Below are positions 15,634 through 24,198 of a stretch of 64,000 bases of DNA, piece after piece. The stretch is from NCBI RefSeq assembly GCF_009650995.1, contig NZ_WHVV01000004.1, forward strand, positions 124,001 through 188,000. Direction: 5' to 3'. The stretch is from Sporosarcina cascadiensis. Its GTDB lineage: Bacteria; Bacillota; Bacilli; Bacillales_A; Planococcaceae. A model generated the notes under the pieces. That model had not been told where the DNA came from. It ran no database searches and worked only from the letters and a program-made list of their open reading frames with translations. Within the stretch, counting starts at the first letter, position 1. Each line of letters opens with the position of its first letter. The position numbers and the translations under genes are program-made.

Positions 15634-17403
15634 TTAAGAAATATAGTTCTCTGCTTGATAGATTGATGCTGCTATTGCACGTTTTGTTTCAACTGTTCCT
15701 TCACTTGACAACTCATTGAACCTCTTCAACAAATTGCTTACTATCGCGCTTTTAGCGTCGCCTGAAATTACTTCCGGCAGCAGTTTTCTTGCAATCATTT
15801 CTACGTTCAGTAAAGTGTCCGTAATCAGTGCTTCGGCCATCTTTATTTTTAAGTCAGCCTTCTCTTTCGAAGCTTCTGCAGATTTTACTGTTCGCAGCAC
15901 TGCCGATTCGGCTGCATAAAGCGCTATAGCAATATTTGCGAGATTCATAAGTGCTTCCTGCTCATCCACCATACTATTACCATATTTTTGATATGCCAGA
16001 CCGGCACTCAGCAAAAACACATTCCTCATCAGATGAACTGCTTCTAGTTCTCTGGAAAGTTCTGTACCTGACAGCTTTACAGGCTGCATCAATGCTTTGT
16101 TTGCCCCTGCCACTAGTTCTTGCAGCGGTAAATCCCCCTTACCTGCCTGACTTAATAAAGACATCGGGATGAGCAGCCGATTCACCTCATTCGTGCCTTC
16201 AAAAATTCGGTTAATTCGTGAATCACGATAGACTTGTTCGATCGGATAGTCTTTCATATACCCGTATCCTCCATGCAGCTGCAGCGATTCATCAGCTACT
16301 TGATCAAGCGTTTCTGAGCCGTACACTTTGCAAATTGCGCATTCCACCGCATACTCCATCATTCGATTTGCAATCAGACGATGGTCATCTGAATATTCTA
16401 CATCGCCAAGCGCATCTTCTAAATAAGAAGCAGTTCTGTACTGAAGGGATTCAGCTGCGTAAATCCGAATTGCCATATCTGCAACCTTTTCTTGTGTCGC
16501 TCTAAAGTCAGCAATAGTTTTGTTGAATTGCTTGCGTTCCTTTGTATAATCAAGTGCTAATTTCAAACTGTACTTCGAAGCCCCCATTGTGGCCGATCCT
16601 AAATTAAAGCGGCCGAGATTCAGTACATTCAGTGCAATATGGTGACCTCTGCCCACTTCCCCTAACAGATTTCGAACCGGTACTTCACAGTTTTCAAAGT
16701 ATACCGCTCTAGTTGAGGAACCTTTAATCCCCATTTTATTTTCTTCAGGTCCCAGTGAAAGTCCTGGAAAATCTTTTTCAACAATAAATCCAGTGAAAGC
16801 GTTTCCATCCACTTTAGCATAAACGATAAATGTATCGGAGAAGGCTGCATTAGTAATATATACCTTCGAACCGTTCAGAATATAATGCGTGCCTTCCTCG
16901 TTTAATTTTGCAGTAGTTTTTGCCGATAAGGCATCCGATCCGGCAGTCGGCTCTGTTAGGCAGTATGCACCAAGAAATTCTCCTGAAGCAAGCTTCGGCA
17001 AGTAATATTCTTTTTGCCACTCCGTTCCAAAATAAGTGATCGGCAGTGTCGCTATACATGTATGATTTGAATGCGCTACGCTGTATCCTCCGGCAGAACC
17101 CAAACACTCACCGACAAGCCCTTTAGTAATCTTATCGAGACCGAGCCCCCCATACTTTTCAGGAACACTGTGCGCAAGCAGACCAAGATCACCTGCTTTT
17201 TGCAGCAAAGATGTGACCAGGTTAAAATCCTGCTGTTCAATCTCTTCATTCTTTGGATGAACTTCATTTTTTATAAAGTTTTTTGCTGTATTCGCAATCA
17301 TATGATGTTCATCAGTAAACTCTTCAGGCGTAAAAATTTCCTCTTTTTGCGTTGACCGGTACAGAAAGGCTCCCCCGCGATACAGCTGCTTTTTATTAAC
17401 CAT
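15634..17403 (-). CDS. Acyl-CoA dehydrogenase, long form (FadE-like)
   Basis: A 589-residue flavoprotein. The first 390 residues are the usual acyl-CoA dehydrogenase fold, with AYCLTEPTAGSDA, the FAD site YITNA, RKQFNKTIADFRATQ and GGYGYMKDYPIEQVYRD. The extra C-terminal 190 residues form the helical extension seen in the about 590-residue Bacillus FadE type. It makes trans-2-enoyl-CoA and passes electrons to ETF, encoded at 33491-35266. The frame begins with GTG at 17412, but SD AAAGGAG is eight bases before ATG 17403. The order SDR, acyl-CoA dehydrogenase, QOR suggests degradation of a branched or unusual acyl chain. Confidence 0.9.
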   Translation of the reverse strand: MVNKKQLYRGGAFLYRSTQKEEIFTPEEFTDEHHMIANTAKNFIKNEVHPKNEEIEQQDFNLVTSLLQKAGDLGLLAHSVPEKYGGLGLDKITKGLVGECLGSAGGYSVAHSNHTCIATLPITYFGTEWQKEYYLPKLASGEFLGAYCLTEPTAGSDALSAKTTAKLNEEGTHYILNGSKVYITNAAFSDTFIVYAKVDGNAFTGFIVEKDFPGLSLGPEENKMGIKGSSTRAVYFENCEVPVRNLLGEVGRGHHIALNVLNLGRFNLGSATMGASKYSLKLALDYTKERKQFNKTIADFRATQEKVADMAIRIYAAESLQYRTASYLEDALGDVEYSDDHRLIANRMMEYAVECAICKVYGSETLDQVADESLQLHGGYGYMKDYPIEQVYRDSRINRIFEGTNEVNRLLIPMSLLSQAGKGDLPLQELVAGANKALMQPVKLSGTELSRELEAVHLMRNVFLLSAGLAYQKYGNSMVDEQEALMNLANIAIALYAAESAVLRTVKSAEASKEKADLKIKMAEALITDTLLNVEMIARKLLPEVISGDAKSAIVSNLLKRFNELSSEGTVETKRAIAASIYQAENYIS

Positions 17404-17455
17404 TAATATCACTCCTTTTACATCATCTGATCTTTGTCACTGTAATCCTCACTAA

Positions 17456-18232
17456 TTAAATCTGACTGCTCATCCCACCGTCCACGACTAACACATCGCC
17501 GGTTATATAATCGGATGCCTTGGATGCCAAAAATACAGCGACACCTTTCAAATCCTCTTCATTACCCAAACGATTCAGCGGGGTACCTGCCAGGATATAA
17601 TCTCGGCCATTTTCTATCGTAACGGACGACATTTTCGTAGGGAAAAATCCCGGAGCAATTGCATTCACATTAATATTATACTGTCCCCATTTTGCTGCCA
17701 GATCTTTAGTCAAGGTAATAACCGCACCTTTACTGGAGTTATAGCCGATCGTTTCCATGAAATCGGGGTGTGTTCCACCAAGGCCGGCAACGGAAGCAAT
17801 ATTGATGATTTTTCCGCTATTTTGCTTGATCATGACTTTTCCAACTTCTTTGCTCATGATAAATGTTCCGGTAACATTGACGTTGAGCACTTTCTGAAAT
17901 GCCTGTATCGGCATCTCCATTGTCGGCGCCCCCCATGTGGCACCGCTGTTATTGACAAGAATGTCAATTCGGCCGAATTCTTTTATTGTCTCCTCAACCA
18001 CTTTTTTCACATCTTCTTCATTTGCAACATCACAGGCGAGACCAATTGATTTGATCCCCAGTTTCTCCAATTCCTCACTCATTTCAATACAGGAATCCAC
18101 TTTACGCGAACAAACTACAACGTTTGCACCGGCCTCCGCGAATCCTCTGGCAATTTGTGCACCAAGTCCTCTTCCGCCGCCTGTTACAATTGCCGTTTTT
18201 CCTTTTAAACTAAATAAATCTAAAACCGCCAT
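17456..18232 (-). CDS. Short-chain dehydrogenase/reductase (SDR)
   Basis: A 258-residue classical SDR with cofactor site TGGGRGLGAQIA, NNSGATWG, and the catalytic YNSSK (Tyr-Lys) preceded by NIASVAG. The C-terminus has the usual SDYITGDVLVVDGG. Substrate cannot be told from sequence; the neighbourhood suggests a 3-oxoacyl or hydroxyacyl compound. The open frame extends 35 codons upstream, but SD GAGGAAATG spaces correctly with the ATG at 18232, where homology begins. It is first gene of the acyl-CoA dehydrogenase operon. Confidence 0.88.
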   Translation of the reverse strand: MAVLDLFSLKGKTAIVTGGGRGLGAQIARGFAEAGANVVVCSRKVDSCIEMSEELEKLGIKSIGLACDVANEEDVKKVVEETIKEFGRIDILVNNSGATWGAPTMEMPIQAFQKVLNVNVTGTFIMSKEVGKVMIKQNSGKIINIASVAGLGGTHPDFMETIGYNSSKGAVITLTKDLAAKWGQYNINVNAIAPGFFPTKMSSVTIENGRDYILAGTPLNRLGNEEDLKGVAVFLASKASDYITGDVLVVDGGMSSQI

Positions 18233-18347
18233 GAACATTTCCTCTTTTCTTTTATTTGATAACCTCGCATTAACACTTGAAAACTGTGTGTTCGTGCCAT
18301 TTAATTCTTCGAGAACCGATGAACATCTTTTGTACATAGTTTCTTAT

Positions 18348-18367
18348 CATACTAACCAGTTGGTATG
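18348..18367. promoter_or_regulatory. TetR-type operator candidate for the SDR operon
   Basis: CATACTAACCAGTTGGTATG is a 20-bp inverted repeat with one mismatched pair. It lies about 115 bases before the SDR start and overlaps a possible -10 (TATGAT, minus strand). The form ACTAAC-GTTGGT resembles sites of TetR-family regulators of acyl-CoA catabolism. It differs from the FadR sites found elsewhere in this window, so another regulator is expected. Confidence 0.45.
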
Positions 18368-18489
18368 TTCAGAATAAAAAGATATAGTTAACATGATAAA
18401 CGTTCCTCAATTATTAAGCAAGACAACCTATTTATTTCTTTTACTCTTCCAATAGATTGCTATTACAATAATACTATTATCGAGCAGAA

Positions 18490-18527
18490 AAATAAGTCAC
18501 TTCATTCAAATATCGAATGAAGTGACT
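18490..18527 (-). terminator. Rho-independent terminator of the mhq operon
   Basis: A perfect 12-bp stem GTCACTTCATTC/GAATGAAGTGAC is followed on the minus strand by TTATTTTT. It lies 17 bases after the mhqD stop. Confidence 0.8.
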
Positions 18528-18543
18528 CACAGATGACTAATCT

Positions 18544-19154
18544 TTAGCTAATTACCTGTATGTTGGCGAGCCATTTCTCTGCAGCAGCCAGTTCAGAATG
18601 AGTAATTCTATGATCACTTTGCTCCCAATTGATCGTGGCAGAAGCACCTTTTTCCTGAAAAATTTGATAAAGTTCTTCTGTCTCAAATTTAGGGACTAAA
18701 GGGTCAAAAGTTCCGGCCGACATGAAGATATGCTTTCCAGCTAATGAAAGGTCTGCAGAGTCTCTAGAAGGCACCATTGCATGCAGCAGTATAGCTCCAA
18801 TTGCTATATTCTGCACACCCAGCATGGCATTTGCTGCGATGTTCGCTCCGTTAGAATAGCCCAATAAAAAAGTCGTTTCCAAAGAAAAGTTATATTTTTC
18901 TGAAGCAGTTTTTATGAATTCAGCCAACTCGGTTGTTCTGTATCGTAAATCCTCCATATCAAACACACCTTCCGCAATGCGTTTAAAGAAACGATTTGCG
19001 CCGTTTTCATTCACATTGCCGCGGACGCCCAGAAAATTCATGTCGTTGGATAACTCTCTCGCAACAGGATGGAGACTATGTTCATCCCGCCTGTTCCATG
19101 CAATAGGATCAGCGTGCCTTTTGCATTTTCTGCTGGATAAAAAATATGTTCCAT
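18544..19154 (-). pseudogene. mhqD: MhqD-like carboxylesterase with a one-base frameshift
   Basis: The 3' part (18544-19041) encodes NFLGVRGNVNENGANRFFKR, then LLGYSNGANIAAN (nucleophile elbow GYSNG), GTFDPLVP and SDHRIT, the alpha/beta-hydrolase catalytic set of MhqD. Upstream, an ATG at 19154 with SD GGAGG opens a frame reading MEHIFYPAENAKG, then TLILLHGTGG, and shifts at a run of three G at 19086-19088. One extra G would join it to DEHSLHPVARELSND and the downstream frame, giving 203 residues. Either the gene is inactivated or one base was lost in sequencing. It is 17 bases after the dioxygenase gene in the mhqR-mhqO-mhqD operon. Confidence 0.8.
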
Positions 19155-19171
19155 TTTTGCACCTCCTTCAA

Positions 19172-20131
19172 TTATAAAGGCTTCAGACGCTGCTCAATTT
19201 TTTCACGCCGACTTTCTAAAAATGGAGGCAGAGCCAGATTTTCTCCGAGAGTCTCCAAAGATTCATCTGTGTCAAAACCGGGACCGTCTGTAGCTAATTC
19301 AATGGTAATATCATTAGGGTCTTTTAAATAAACGGAGCGGAAATAAAAACGATCAATAAAGCTTGAATTCATTATGCCATTTTTATTTAGCTTATCAATC
19401 CATTCCAATAATTCTTCCTCATTATCAACGCGCAGGGCAATATGGTGAACGCTGCCGCGGCCGGGTCTTTCTATCGGTAGATCAGTTCTCTCTTCTAAGT
19501 GAATTTCAGTGCCGGATCCTCCTTCACCAGTTTCAAAAACGAGAATATCCGGCTGCCCATTCTCATCAGAAGGATATTGCCCTTTTTTATGGAATCCGAA
19601 GATTTCAGTCAGCAATGAAACAGTTCCGGCTATATTCCCGACAGTCAGACGGGAAGGTCCGATTCCTGTGATACCGAATTCTTGTGGAACGGGACTCTGG
19701 TCCCAAGGCGTACCTGCTTTTTCACCCTTGTTGTTTTCATCAGACACCAATACCAGACGCTGTGCCTCAAAATCGGTAAATGCTAAAGTCATTCTGCCCG
19801 CTTGTTCTTTAATCTCTCCATGTGGCACATTCATTTCTTCAAAACGTGATTTCCAATAATTTAATGCCTGATCATTTTGCACGCGCAGAGAAGTTACCGA
19901 TATGCTGTTCGTACCTTGATGAGTTTGCGCTGCACGCGGAACTTCAAAAAATGTCAGGTCAGTACCCGGATTTCCTTTTTCATCTGCATAAAATAAATGA
20001 TACATGGACGGTGCATCTTGATTGACGGTTTTCTTAACTAACCGCATACCTAAGATTTCTGTATAAAAGTGCAGATTTTCTTTGGCATTTGCTGTAATTG
20101 CTGACACATGGTGTATTCCTTTGATTCTCAT
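19172..20131 (-). CDS. mhqO: Ring-cleaving dioxygenase, MhqO/MhqA type (VOC fold)
   Basis: A 319-residue glyoxalase/extradiol dioxygenase of the VOC superfamily, with two VOC domains. Metal ligands fit GIHHVSAIT (residue 8), SVHHIALRV (about residue 224) and DITIELATDG (Glu, about residue 278). B. subtilis MhqO and MhqA are believed to open hydroquinone-type rings in quinone/electrophile detoxification. SD GGAGGAG precedes the ATG, and the gene starts two bases after the mhqR stop, so regulator and enzyme are coexpressed. Confidence 0.87.
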   Translation of the reverse strand: MRIKGIHHVSAITANAKENLHFYTEILGMRLVKKTVNQDAPSMYHLFYADEKGNPGTDLTFFEVPRAAQTHQGTNSISVTSLRVQNDQALNYWKSRFEEMNVPHGEIKEQAGRMTLAFTDFEAQRLVLVSDENNKGEKAGTPWDQSPVPQEFGITGIGPSRLTVGNIAGTVSLLTEIFGFHKKGQYPSDENGQPDILVFETGEGGSGTEIHLEERTDLPIERPGRGSVHHIALRVDNEEELLEWIDKLNKNGIMNSSFIDRFYFRSVYLKDPNDITIELATDGPGFDTDESLETLGENLALPPFLESRREKIEQRLKPL

Positions 20132-20133
20132 AT

Positions 20134-20559
20134 TTACTCCTCCTCGGATTTTAACTTCTTTAATAACTCATTGAGAACTTTTTTCTCTTCAACAGTCAAA
20201 TTTTGAAAATGACTTGCCTGGAATTCTTCTTGAACCGGAACAACTTCCCGAAATAACATTCTGCCTTCATCAGTGAGTGAAATATATTTCGTTTTCCAGT
20301 CCTGCTCTCTTTCAATTAAGTCCATGCGCTCCATTTTCTGAAGCAGCTGCGTAATATTACCTTTTGTCACAAACAGTTTTTCGCCCAATTCTTGCTGTGA
20401 AATTTTATTATGCATCCCTACTTGCACTAAGACATCAAATTGAGCAGCCGTCAGTCCCCACTTCTTTAGATGTTGATTGGATAATCGGATACTTTGATTG
20501 TAAATTCTGGATAAGCGGAACCAGATCATTAAATCTAACCGGTTCGATTGATGGTTCAT
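20134..20559 (-). CDS. mhqR: MarR-family regulator, MhqR-like
   Basis: A 141-residue winged-helix MarR protein with NQHLKKWGLTAAQFDVLVQV, SQQELGEKLFVTKGNITQLL (recognition helix) and DWKTKYISLTDEGRML (wing). Gene order with a ring-cleaving dioxygenase and an MhqD-like hydrolase identifies it as MhqR-like: a repressor of quinone-detoxification genes that is inactivated by electrophiles. The perfect inverted repeat at 20599-20628, 40 bases upstream, is the probable operator. SD AAAAAAGGAG precedes the ATG. Confidence 0.82.
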   Translation of the reverse strand: MNHQSNRLDLMIWFRLSRIYNQSIRLSNQHLKKWGLTAAQFDVLVQVGMHNKISQQELGEKLFVTKGNITQLLQKMERMDLIEREQDWKTKYISLTDEGRMLFREVVPVQEEFQASHFQNLTVEEKKVLNELLKKLKSEEE

Positions 20560-20598
20560 TGCGTTGTTCTCCTTTTTTTATCTGTTTCGGATATCTTT

Positions 20599-20628
20599 CT
20601 TCATCAGTTTATATGTAAACTGATGAAG
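20599..20628. promoter_or_regulatory. Perfect 30-bp inverted repeat, probable MhqR operator
   Basis: Arms CTTCATCAGTTTA and TAAACTGATGAAG flank a central TATG. The inner AGTTTATATGTAAACT has the shape of MarR-family operators. It is centred about 55 bases upstream of mhqR and would overlap the promoter of the mhq operon. Confidence 0.6.
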
Positions 20629-20639
20629 AGTCCATTTCT

Positions 20640-20982
20640 TTGCTCTAGAAAAAAAGAAGAAGGATTAGTGGATACAACTTCTATTCTGAGCCAATTCTTT
20701 CGCAACCTTTCATCCGCAATTGTTATTCATCATTGAAGCTTTTTACCAAAGTGGATATTTGACAGTCTATTTCATGAGCAGTTTGAAATTTGTTCATGAT
20801 TATTGCTTAGAGGGAGAGGTTATCAATTCTTGCGTAATAAAGGATCCAAGATTGAAAAGACCCGCGTTCATTTGGAGATTGAACCGAGTCGTTATCACAA
20901 ACAATGTTATTTCGTTATAATCAGCTCTTTATCCGGTGATGCTGTGGACATCGCCAGTCTTTAATTGCAATCGGAACGGCGA
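20640..20982. other. Gene-free region
   Basis: Between the mhq operator and the MBL hydrolase gene I see no supported ORF, RNA or strong terminator. A weak hairpin (GGTGATG/CATCGCC, 20934-20956) lies downstream of the MBL gene. The 66-codon plus-strand frame at 20720-20920 has no SD or recognisable domain. Confidence 0.4.
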
Positions 20983-21828
20983 TCAATCATCAACAAATTT
21001 GCCATGGTCCGGAACAGCTAATTCTTGAAAGTTATTTGCCAGCCGGCTTAACTCATCCTCTAACCAAGCAGTTTCTGTAACTGGCACGCCATGTCCCGTA
21101 ATTGCCAATTTTGGCTGTAAAATTGCCAGGGCCTTGACAGATTGTTCCGCACTCTCCCAATCAGGAGTCAAATAACGCGGCGGTCCATTCATTTCCAGTT
21201 CTTGCGTGAATACTTTGTAAAGCGAGTCTTGCTTTACTGTCACAAAAGCATCTCCTGCGATCAATGCCTGATCTGATGCTCTAAAGAGCGAAACATGTCC
21301 TTCTGAATGACCTGGAGTGTGTATCCATTCCCAGCCTGGCATGAAGGGTACAGTATGATCTGCCGGTAACATATGTGCGCGTTCTCCAATGTCGATGGCT
21401 TCAACTGGGAACATGAAAGACATTTTGGCGACCATCCCGCCCTCCACTCCTGTATCGGGTTCCGGATAATTCTGCCGACCTGTAATAAACGGCATCTCTA
21501 GCTCATGAGCATAGACCGGAACATTTCTCCATTCCTCTAAGACATCGATGAGTCCTCCGATGTGGTCAAAATGGCCATGTGTCAAGATGATGGCTTTCGG
21601 CGGAACACCTTTGCCAAACCGTTCAGCGGCGACTTCTATAATCTTTGCTCCAGTTTTCGGCATTCCTGTATCAATCAGCACCCAATCTTCAGACCCTGGC
21701 TTTCCATAGAAAACCACATTCACGATTTGGATAGTATAGCAATATAGATCAGCAGTGACTTCGAATCCTTTATGACTGTTTTCAGAAGTGAGCGGCTGAA
21801 AACGATCTGTGGATGCACTTCTTTTCAT
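20983..21828 (-). CDS. MBL-fold metallo-hydrolase
   Basis: A 281-residue metallo-beta-lactamase-fold protein. The zinc motif is LTHGHFDHIGGL (HxHxDH, about residue 91), followed by HTPGHSEGHVSLF, LIAGDAF and a final ITGHG. This is the glyoxalase II/RNase Z-like hydrolase pattern; no substrate is evident. It has no signal peptide. The frame extends to a TTG at 21846, but SD AAGGAGG is eight bases before ATG 21828. Confidence 0.85.
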   Translation of the reverse strand: MKRSASTDRFQPLTSENSHKGFEVTADLYCYTIQIVNVVFYGKPGSEDWVLIDTGMPKTGAKIIEVAAERFGKGVPPKAIILTHGHFDHIGGLIDVLEEWRNVPVYAHELEMPFITGRQNYPEPDTGVEGGMVAKMSFMFPVEAIDIGERAHMLPADHTVPFMPGWEWIHTPGHSEGHVSLFRASDQALIAGDAFVTVKQDSLYKVFTQELEMNGPPRYLTPDWESAEQSVKALAILQPKLAITGHGVPVTETAWLEDELSRLANNFQELAVPDHGKFVDD

Positions 21829-22035
21829 TGGTATGTCCTCCTTCAATAAAGATGTTCCTATTTGATAGTCATATACCCCGATATCTTTTCGTTACACTTT
21901 AAAAGAGCATTAGGAAAAAGTTTGTCCGTTTCACAAAGAGTTTATACAATGTATACGCGAGTTTTTAAGTCTGCAAATAAAAGCTGGGAGATATTGTGAG
22001 TAAATATGTATAAGGTTGGAAGTCATGATTTAGGA

Positions 22036-22087
22036 CGAAAAACAGCCATGAAGTATAAAGGCGATGCTTCTCCTTTCACCTCATGGC
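22036..22087 (-). terminator. Rho-independent terminator of the DUF4256 gene
   Basis: On the minus strand GCCATGA...AAAGG pairs with CCTTT...TCATGGC, with internal matches GT/AC, and is followed by TGTTTTTCG. It is 16 bases after the stop codon. Confidence 0.65.
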
Positions 22088-22102
22088 GCAGCCGGCTATG
22101 AA

Positions 22103-22666
22103 TTAGACTTTGAGCAAGCCACGAAAACCTCTTGCGGCATAATAGGATTCTGCTCCATTATGATATAAGAAAACGTGTCCGAAGCGCCGGTCACAGAATA
22201 GCGCACCGCCCTGTTCCCTGATATCTGAAGGAGTCTGCACCCAGCTGGAAGTCTTCAAATCAAAACTGTCCAATTTCTGCAGCTTACGATATTGTTCTTC
22301 CGTCAATAATTCGATGCCCATTTCAGCAGCCATATTTGCTGCGCTGTTTTCGGGCTTATTTTTCTTCCTCGATTCCAAGGCTTCGTGATCAAAACAAACA
22401 CTTCTGCGCCCTTTAGGAGTTTCCGCGGAACAATCATAAAAGATATATTTATCTGTTTGCCGATCATACTCCACAACATCCGGTTCGCCGCCTGTATTTT
22501 CCATTTCATTAAGGATCCGGAGCTTATCGGGGTTCGCTTCAAGTTTTATCTGCACTTCTGTCCACTCAATTTCTGGATGGAAATGCATATTTTTATCGAA
22601 ACGGTTTTTCAATATTGATAAGAGTTCTGCGGTTTGTTCTGACGTTAATTCGGTATTACTGCTCAT
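22103..22666 (-). CDS. DUF4256 domain protein
   Basis: A 187-residue protein matching the DUF4256 family, common in Bacillales. Recognisable parts are FHPEIEWTEVQIKLEANPDK, MENTGGEPDVV, FYDCSAETPKGRRSVCFDHE and a C-terminal GGALFCDRRFGHVFLYHNGA. No enzymatic motif is obvious. Cytoplasmic. ATG 22675 touches the SD AAGGA; the second ATG at 22666 is correctly spaced and is preferred. Confidence 0.75.
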   Translation of the reverse strand: MSSNTELTSEQTAELLSILKNRFDKNMHFHPEIEWTEVQIKLEANPDKLRILNEMENTGGEPDVVEYDRQTDKYIFYDCSAETPKGRRSVCFDHEALESRKKNKPENSAANMAAEMGIELLTEEQYRKLQKLDSFDLKTSSWVQTPSDIREQGGALFCDRRFGHVFLYHNGAESYYAARGFRGLLKV

Positions 22667-22821
22667 TTTCTTCATTCCTTTTTTGTGTTTTATTCAGTAT
22701 ACCTCATCGCTGACATTTGAGTATATAAGTAGCAAACAAAGGTAATTCACTGTATTGTTTCTTTTACGGGAACAAATCAGACTGTTTTATAATACTACTG
22801 GAAACTAGACTTGTAGAGAGT

Positions 22822-22865
22822 GTTTCATGCAATACTTAGTATTCTGGAAAAGCTTAGGTACAGGT
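22822..22865 (+). repeat. Dispersed repeat copy A (related to 50840-50883)
   Basis: TGTTTCATGCAATACTTAG, then ATTCTG and AAA and TTAGGT. About 36 of the 44 bases match the copy at 50840-50883. The shared part begins with an ATG frame (MQYLVFWK here, MQYLAFCK there). It lies between the DUF4256 gene and the tRNA-Arg terminator. Confidence 0.5.
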
Positions 22866-22893
22866 CGTCAAGAACATATTTTGGCGCAAACCA

Positions 22894-22926
22894 TAAAAAA
22901 AAGAATGCCGGTTTCCCCAACATTCT
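22894..22926 (-). terminator. Terminator of tRNA-Arg(TCT)
   Basis: The minus-strand hairpin AGAATG/CATTCT has an inner GG/CC pairing and is followed by eight T. It is 17 bases after the 3' end of the tRNA. Confidence 0.75.
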
Positions 22927-22942
22927 CTGCTTGTTCTTATTA

Positions 22943-23016
<74 letters not shown>

Positions 23017-23092
23017 AAATACCTGCTAACACAGGCACAAGAACTATTATAGGCATGACATTATTAAAAGTCAACACTATATTTTATATTTC

Positions 23093-23587
23093 TTATTTTA
23101 TAAGTTCTGTTTGATCGATTAATGTGTGCTGCATGTCATAAAAACCTACCGTATACTTTTCATTTGCCGTCTCGATGACCGCATATGTCGCTTCTCTGCC
23201 GCCTCTAGGCTGCGCAGTGCTTCCTGGATTGACGAACAGTACACCCTCAATCATTTCTGCACCATAGAGGTGAGAATGACCAAATAATGCAATCGTCGCC
23301 TGCTGTTCAGCTGCAGCATATGAGAGAGCTAATAATGAACTTTTGATGCTATGTTCATGACCATGCACAATCAATACTTTTTCGCCCCCTGCCTTCACGG
23401 CTAATGAAGCGGGAAAACGTGTATCACGATCACAATTGCCCCGTACAATGTGCAAATTGGTAAGCAGCGGGTGATCAGCCGGCAATTCGCTGTCACCGCA
23501 ATGAAAAATTCCGTCAGCCGGCAATTCTGAAATTTCTTTAACCGTGACCGTATCGCCATGCGAATCACTCAGGACGATAAATTTCAT
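23093..23587 (-). CDS. YfcE/MJ0936-type metallophosphoesterase (YsnB)
   Basis: A 164-residue calcineurin-like phosphoesterase. The dimetal ligands are visible in order: LSDSHGD (residue 6), HCGDSE, VRGNCDRD, VHGHEH and FGHSHL. Proteins of this class hydrolyse phosphodiesters in vitro; the in vivo substrate is not established. It is last in the rph-rdgB-yfcE operon and overlaps rdgB by four bases (ATGA). Same gene order as B. subtilis rph-ysnA-ysnB. Confidence 0.88.
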   Translation of the reverse strand: MKFIVLSDSHGDTVTVKEISELPADGIFHCGDSELPADHPLLTNLHIVRGNCDRDTRFPASLAVKAGGEKVLIVHGHEHSIKSSLLALSYAAAEQQATIALFGHSHLYGAEMIEGVLFVNPGSTAQPRGGREATYAVIETANEKYTVGFYDMQHTLIDQTELIK

Positions 23588-24198
23588 ATATTTTCTCCCA
23601 TTGTTTTCAATAAAGCCGGCAAATTCTCTTGTAATTGAGCCAGCGCGGCACCGCGATGTGAAATAACACTTTTTTCTTCTCCCGACAACTCTGCCATTGT
23701 CAAATTCTTTTCAGGCACATAAAAGACCGGGTCATATCCGAATCCGTTTGTCCCTTTCCGCTCTGAAGCAATAATTCCTTCACAGCTTCCAGAGAAACAG
23801 ACAGTGTCAATATTCGGACCTGCAACTGCGAGTACACAGCGAAAACGCGCCTGACGTTCCGCTGAAGGCACACCATCCAGGTTGCTTAGCAGTTTATTAA
23901 TATTCGCTTCATCGTCACTCGGCTCGCCTGCAAAGCGCGCAGAATAGACGCCGGGCTCACCGTTCAGTGCGTCTACTTCCAAGCCGCTGTCGTCTGCGAT
24001 TACAGTTTTATTTAAGAGCTTTGCTACAGTCTCAGCCTTCAAAATCGCATTTTTAGCAAAAGTTGCGCCAGTCTCTTCCACATCTATATGTTCTTCTAAA
24101 TCATTCAATGTTAGAACAGTAATGCCAAGCGGCCGAAATAACACTTCAAAATCCTTTGCTTTGCCTTTATTATTCGTCGCAATCAATATTTCTTTCAT
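23584..24198 (-). CDS. rdgB: XTP/dITP pyrophosphatase (RdgB/HAM1)
   Basis: A 204-residue house-cleaning NTPase that hydrolyses XTP, ITP and dITP to monophosphates, keeping deaminated purines out of nucleic acids. The N-terminal substrate motif is [27 protein letters not shown] and [10 protein letters not shown] follow, and the C-terminus has [13 protein letters not shown] and KSVISHRG. Length is typical. It overlaps rph upstream and yfcE downstream by four bases each. Confidence 0.93.
   Translation of the reverse strand: MKEILIATNNKGKAKDFEVLFRPLGITVLTLNDLEEHIDVEETGATFAKNAILKAETVAKLLNKTVIADDSGLEVDALNGEPGVYSARFAGEPSDDEANINKLLSNLDGVPSAERQARFRCVLAVAGPNIDTVCFSGSCEGIIASERKGTNGFGYDPVFYVPEKNLTMAELSGEEKSVISHRGAALAQLQENLPALLKTMGENI

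Noticed and set aside
14875..15666. 263-codon plus-strand frame
   Set aside because: It is antisense to the quinone oxidoreductase gene, Cys/His/Phe-rich, with no SD or domain; a shadow frame.
18233..18337. N-terminal extension of the SDR frame
   Set aside because: SD spacing and family homology start at 18232; the extension lies upstream of the real start.
20720..20920. 66-codon plus-strand frame in a gene-free gap
   Set aside because: No SD, no domain and no neighbouring operon; kept as non-coding.
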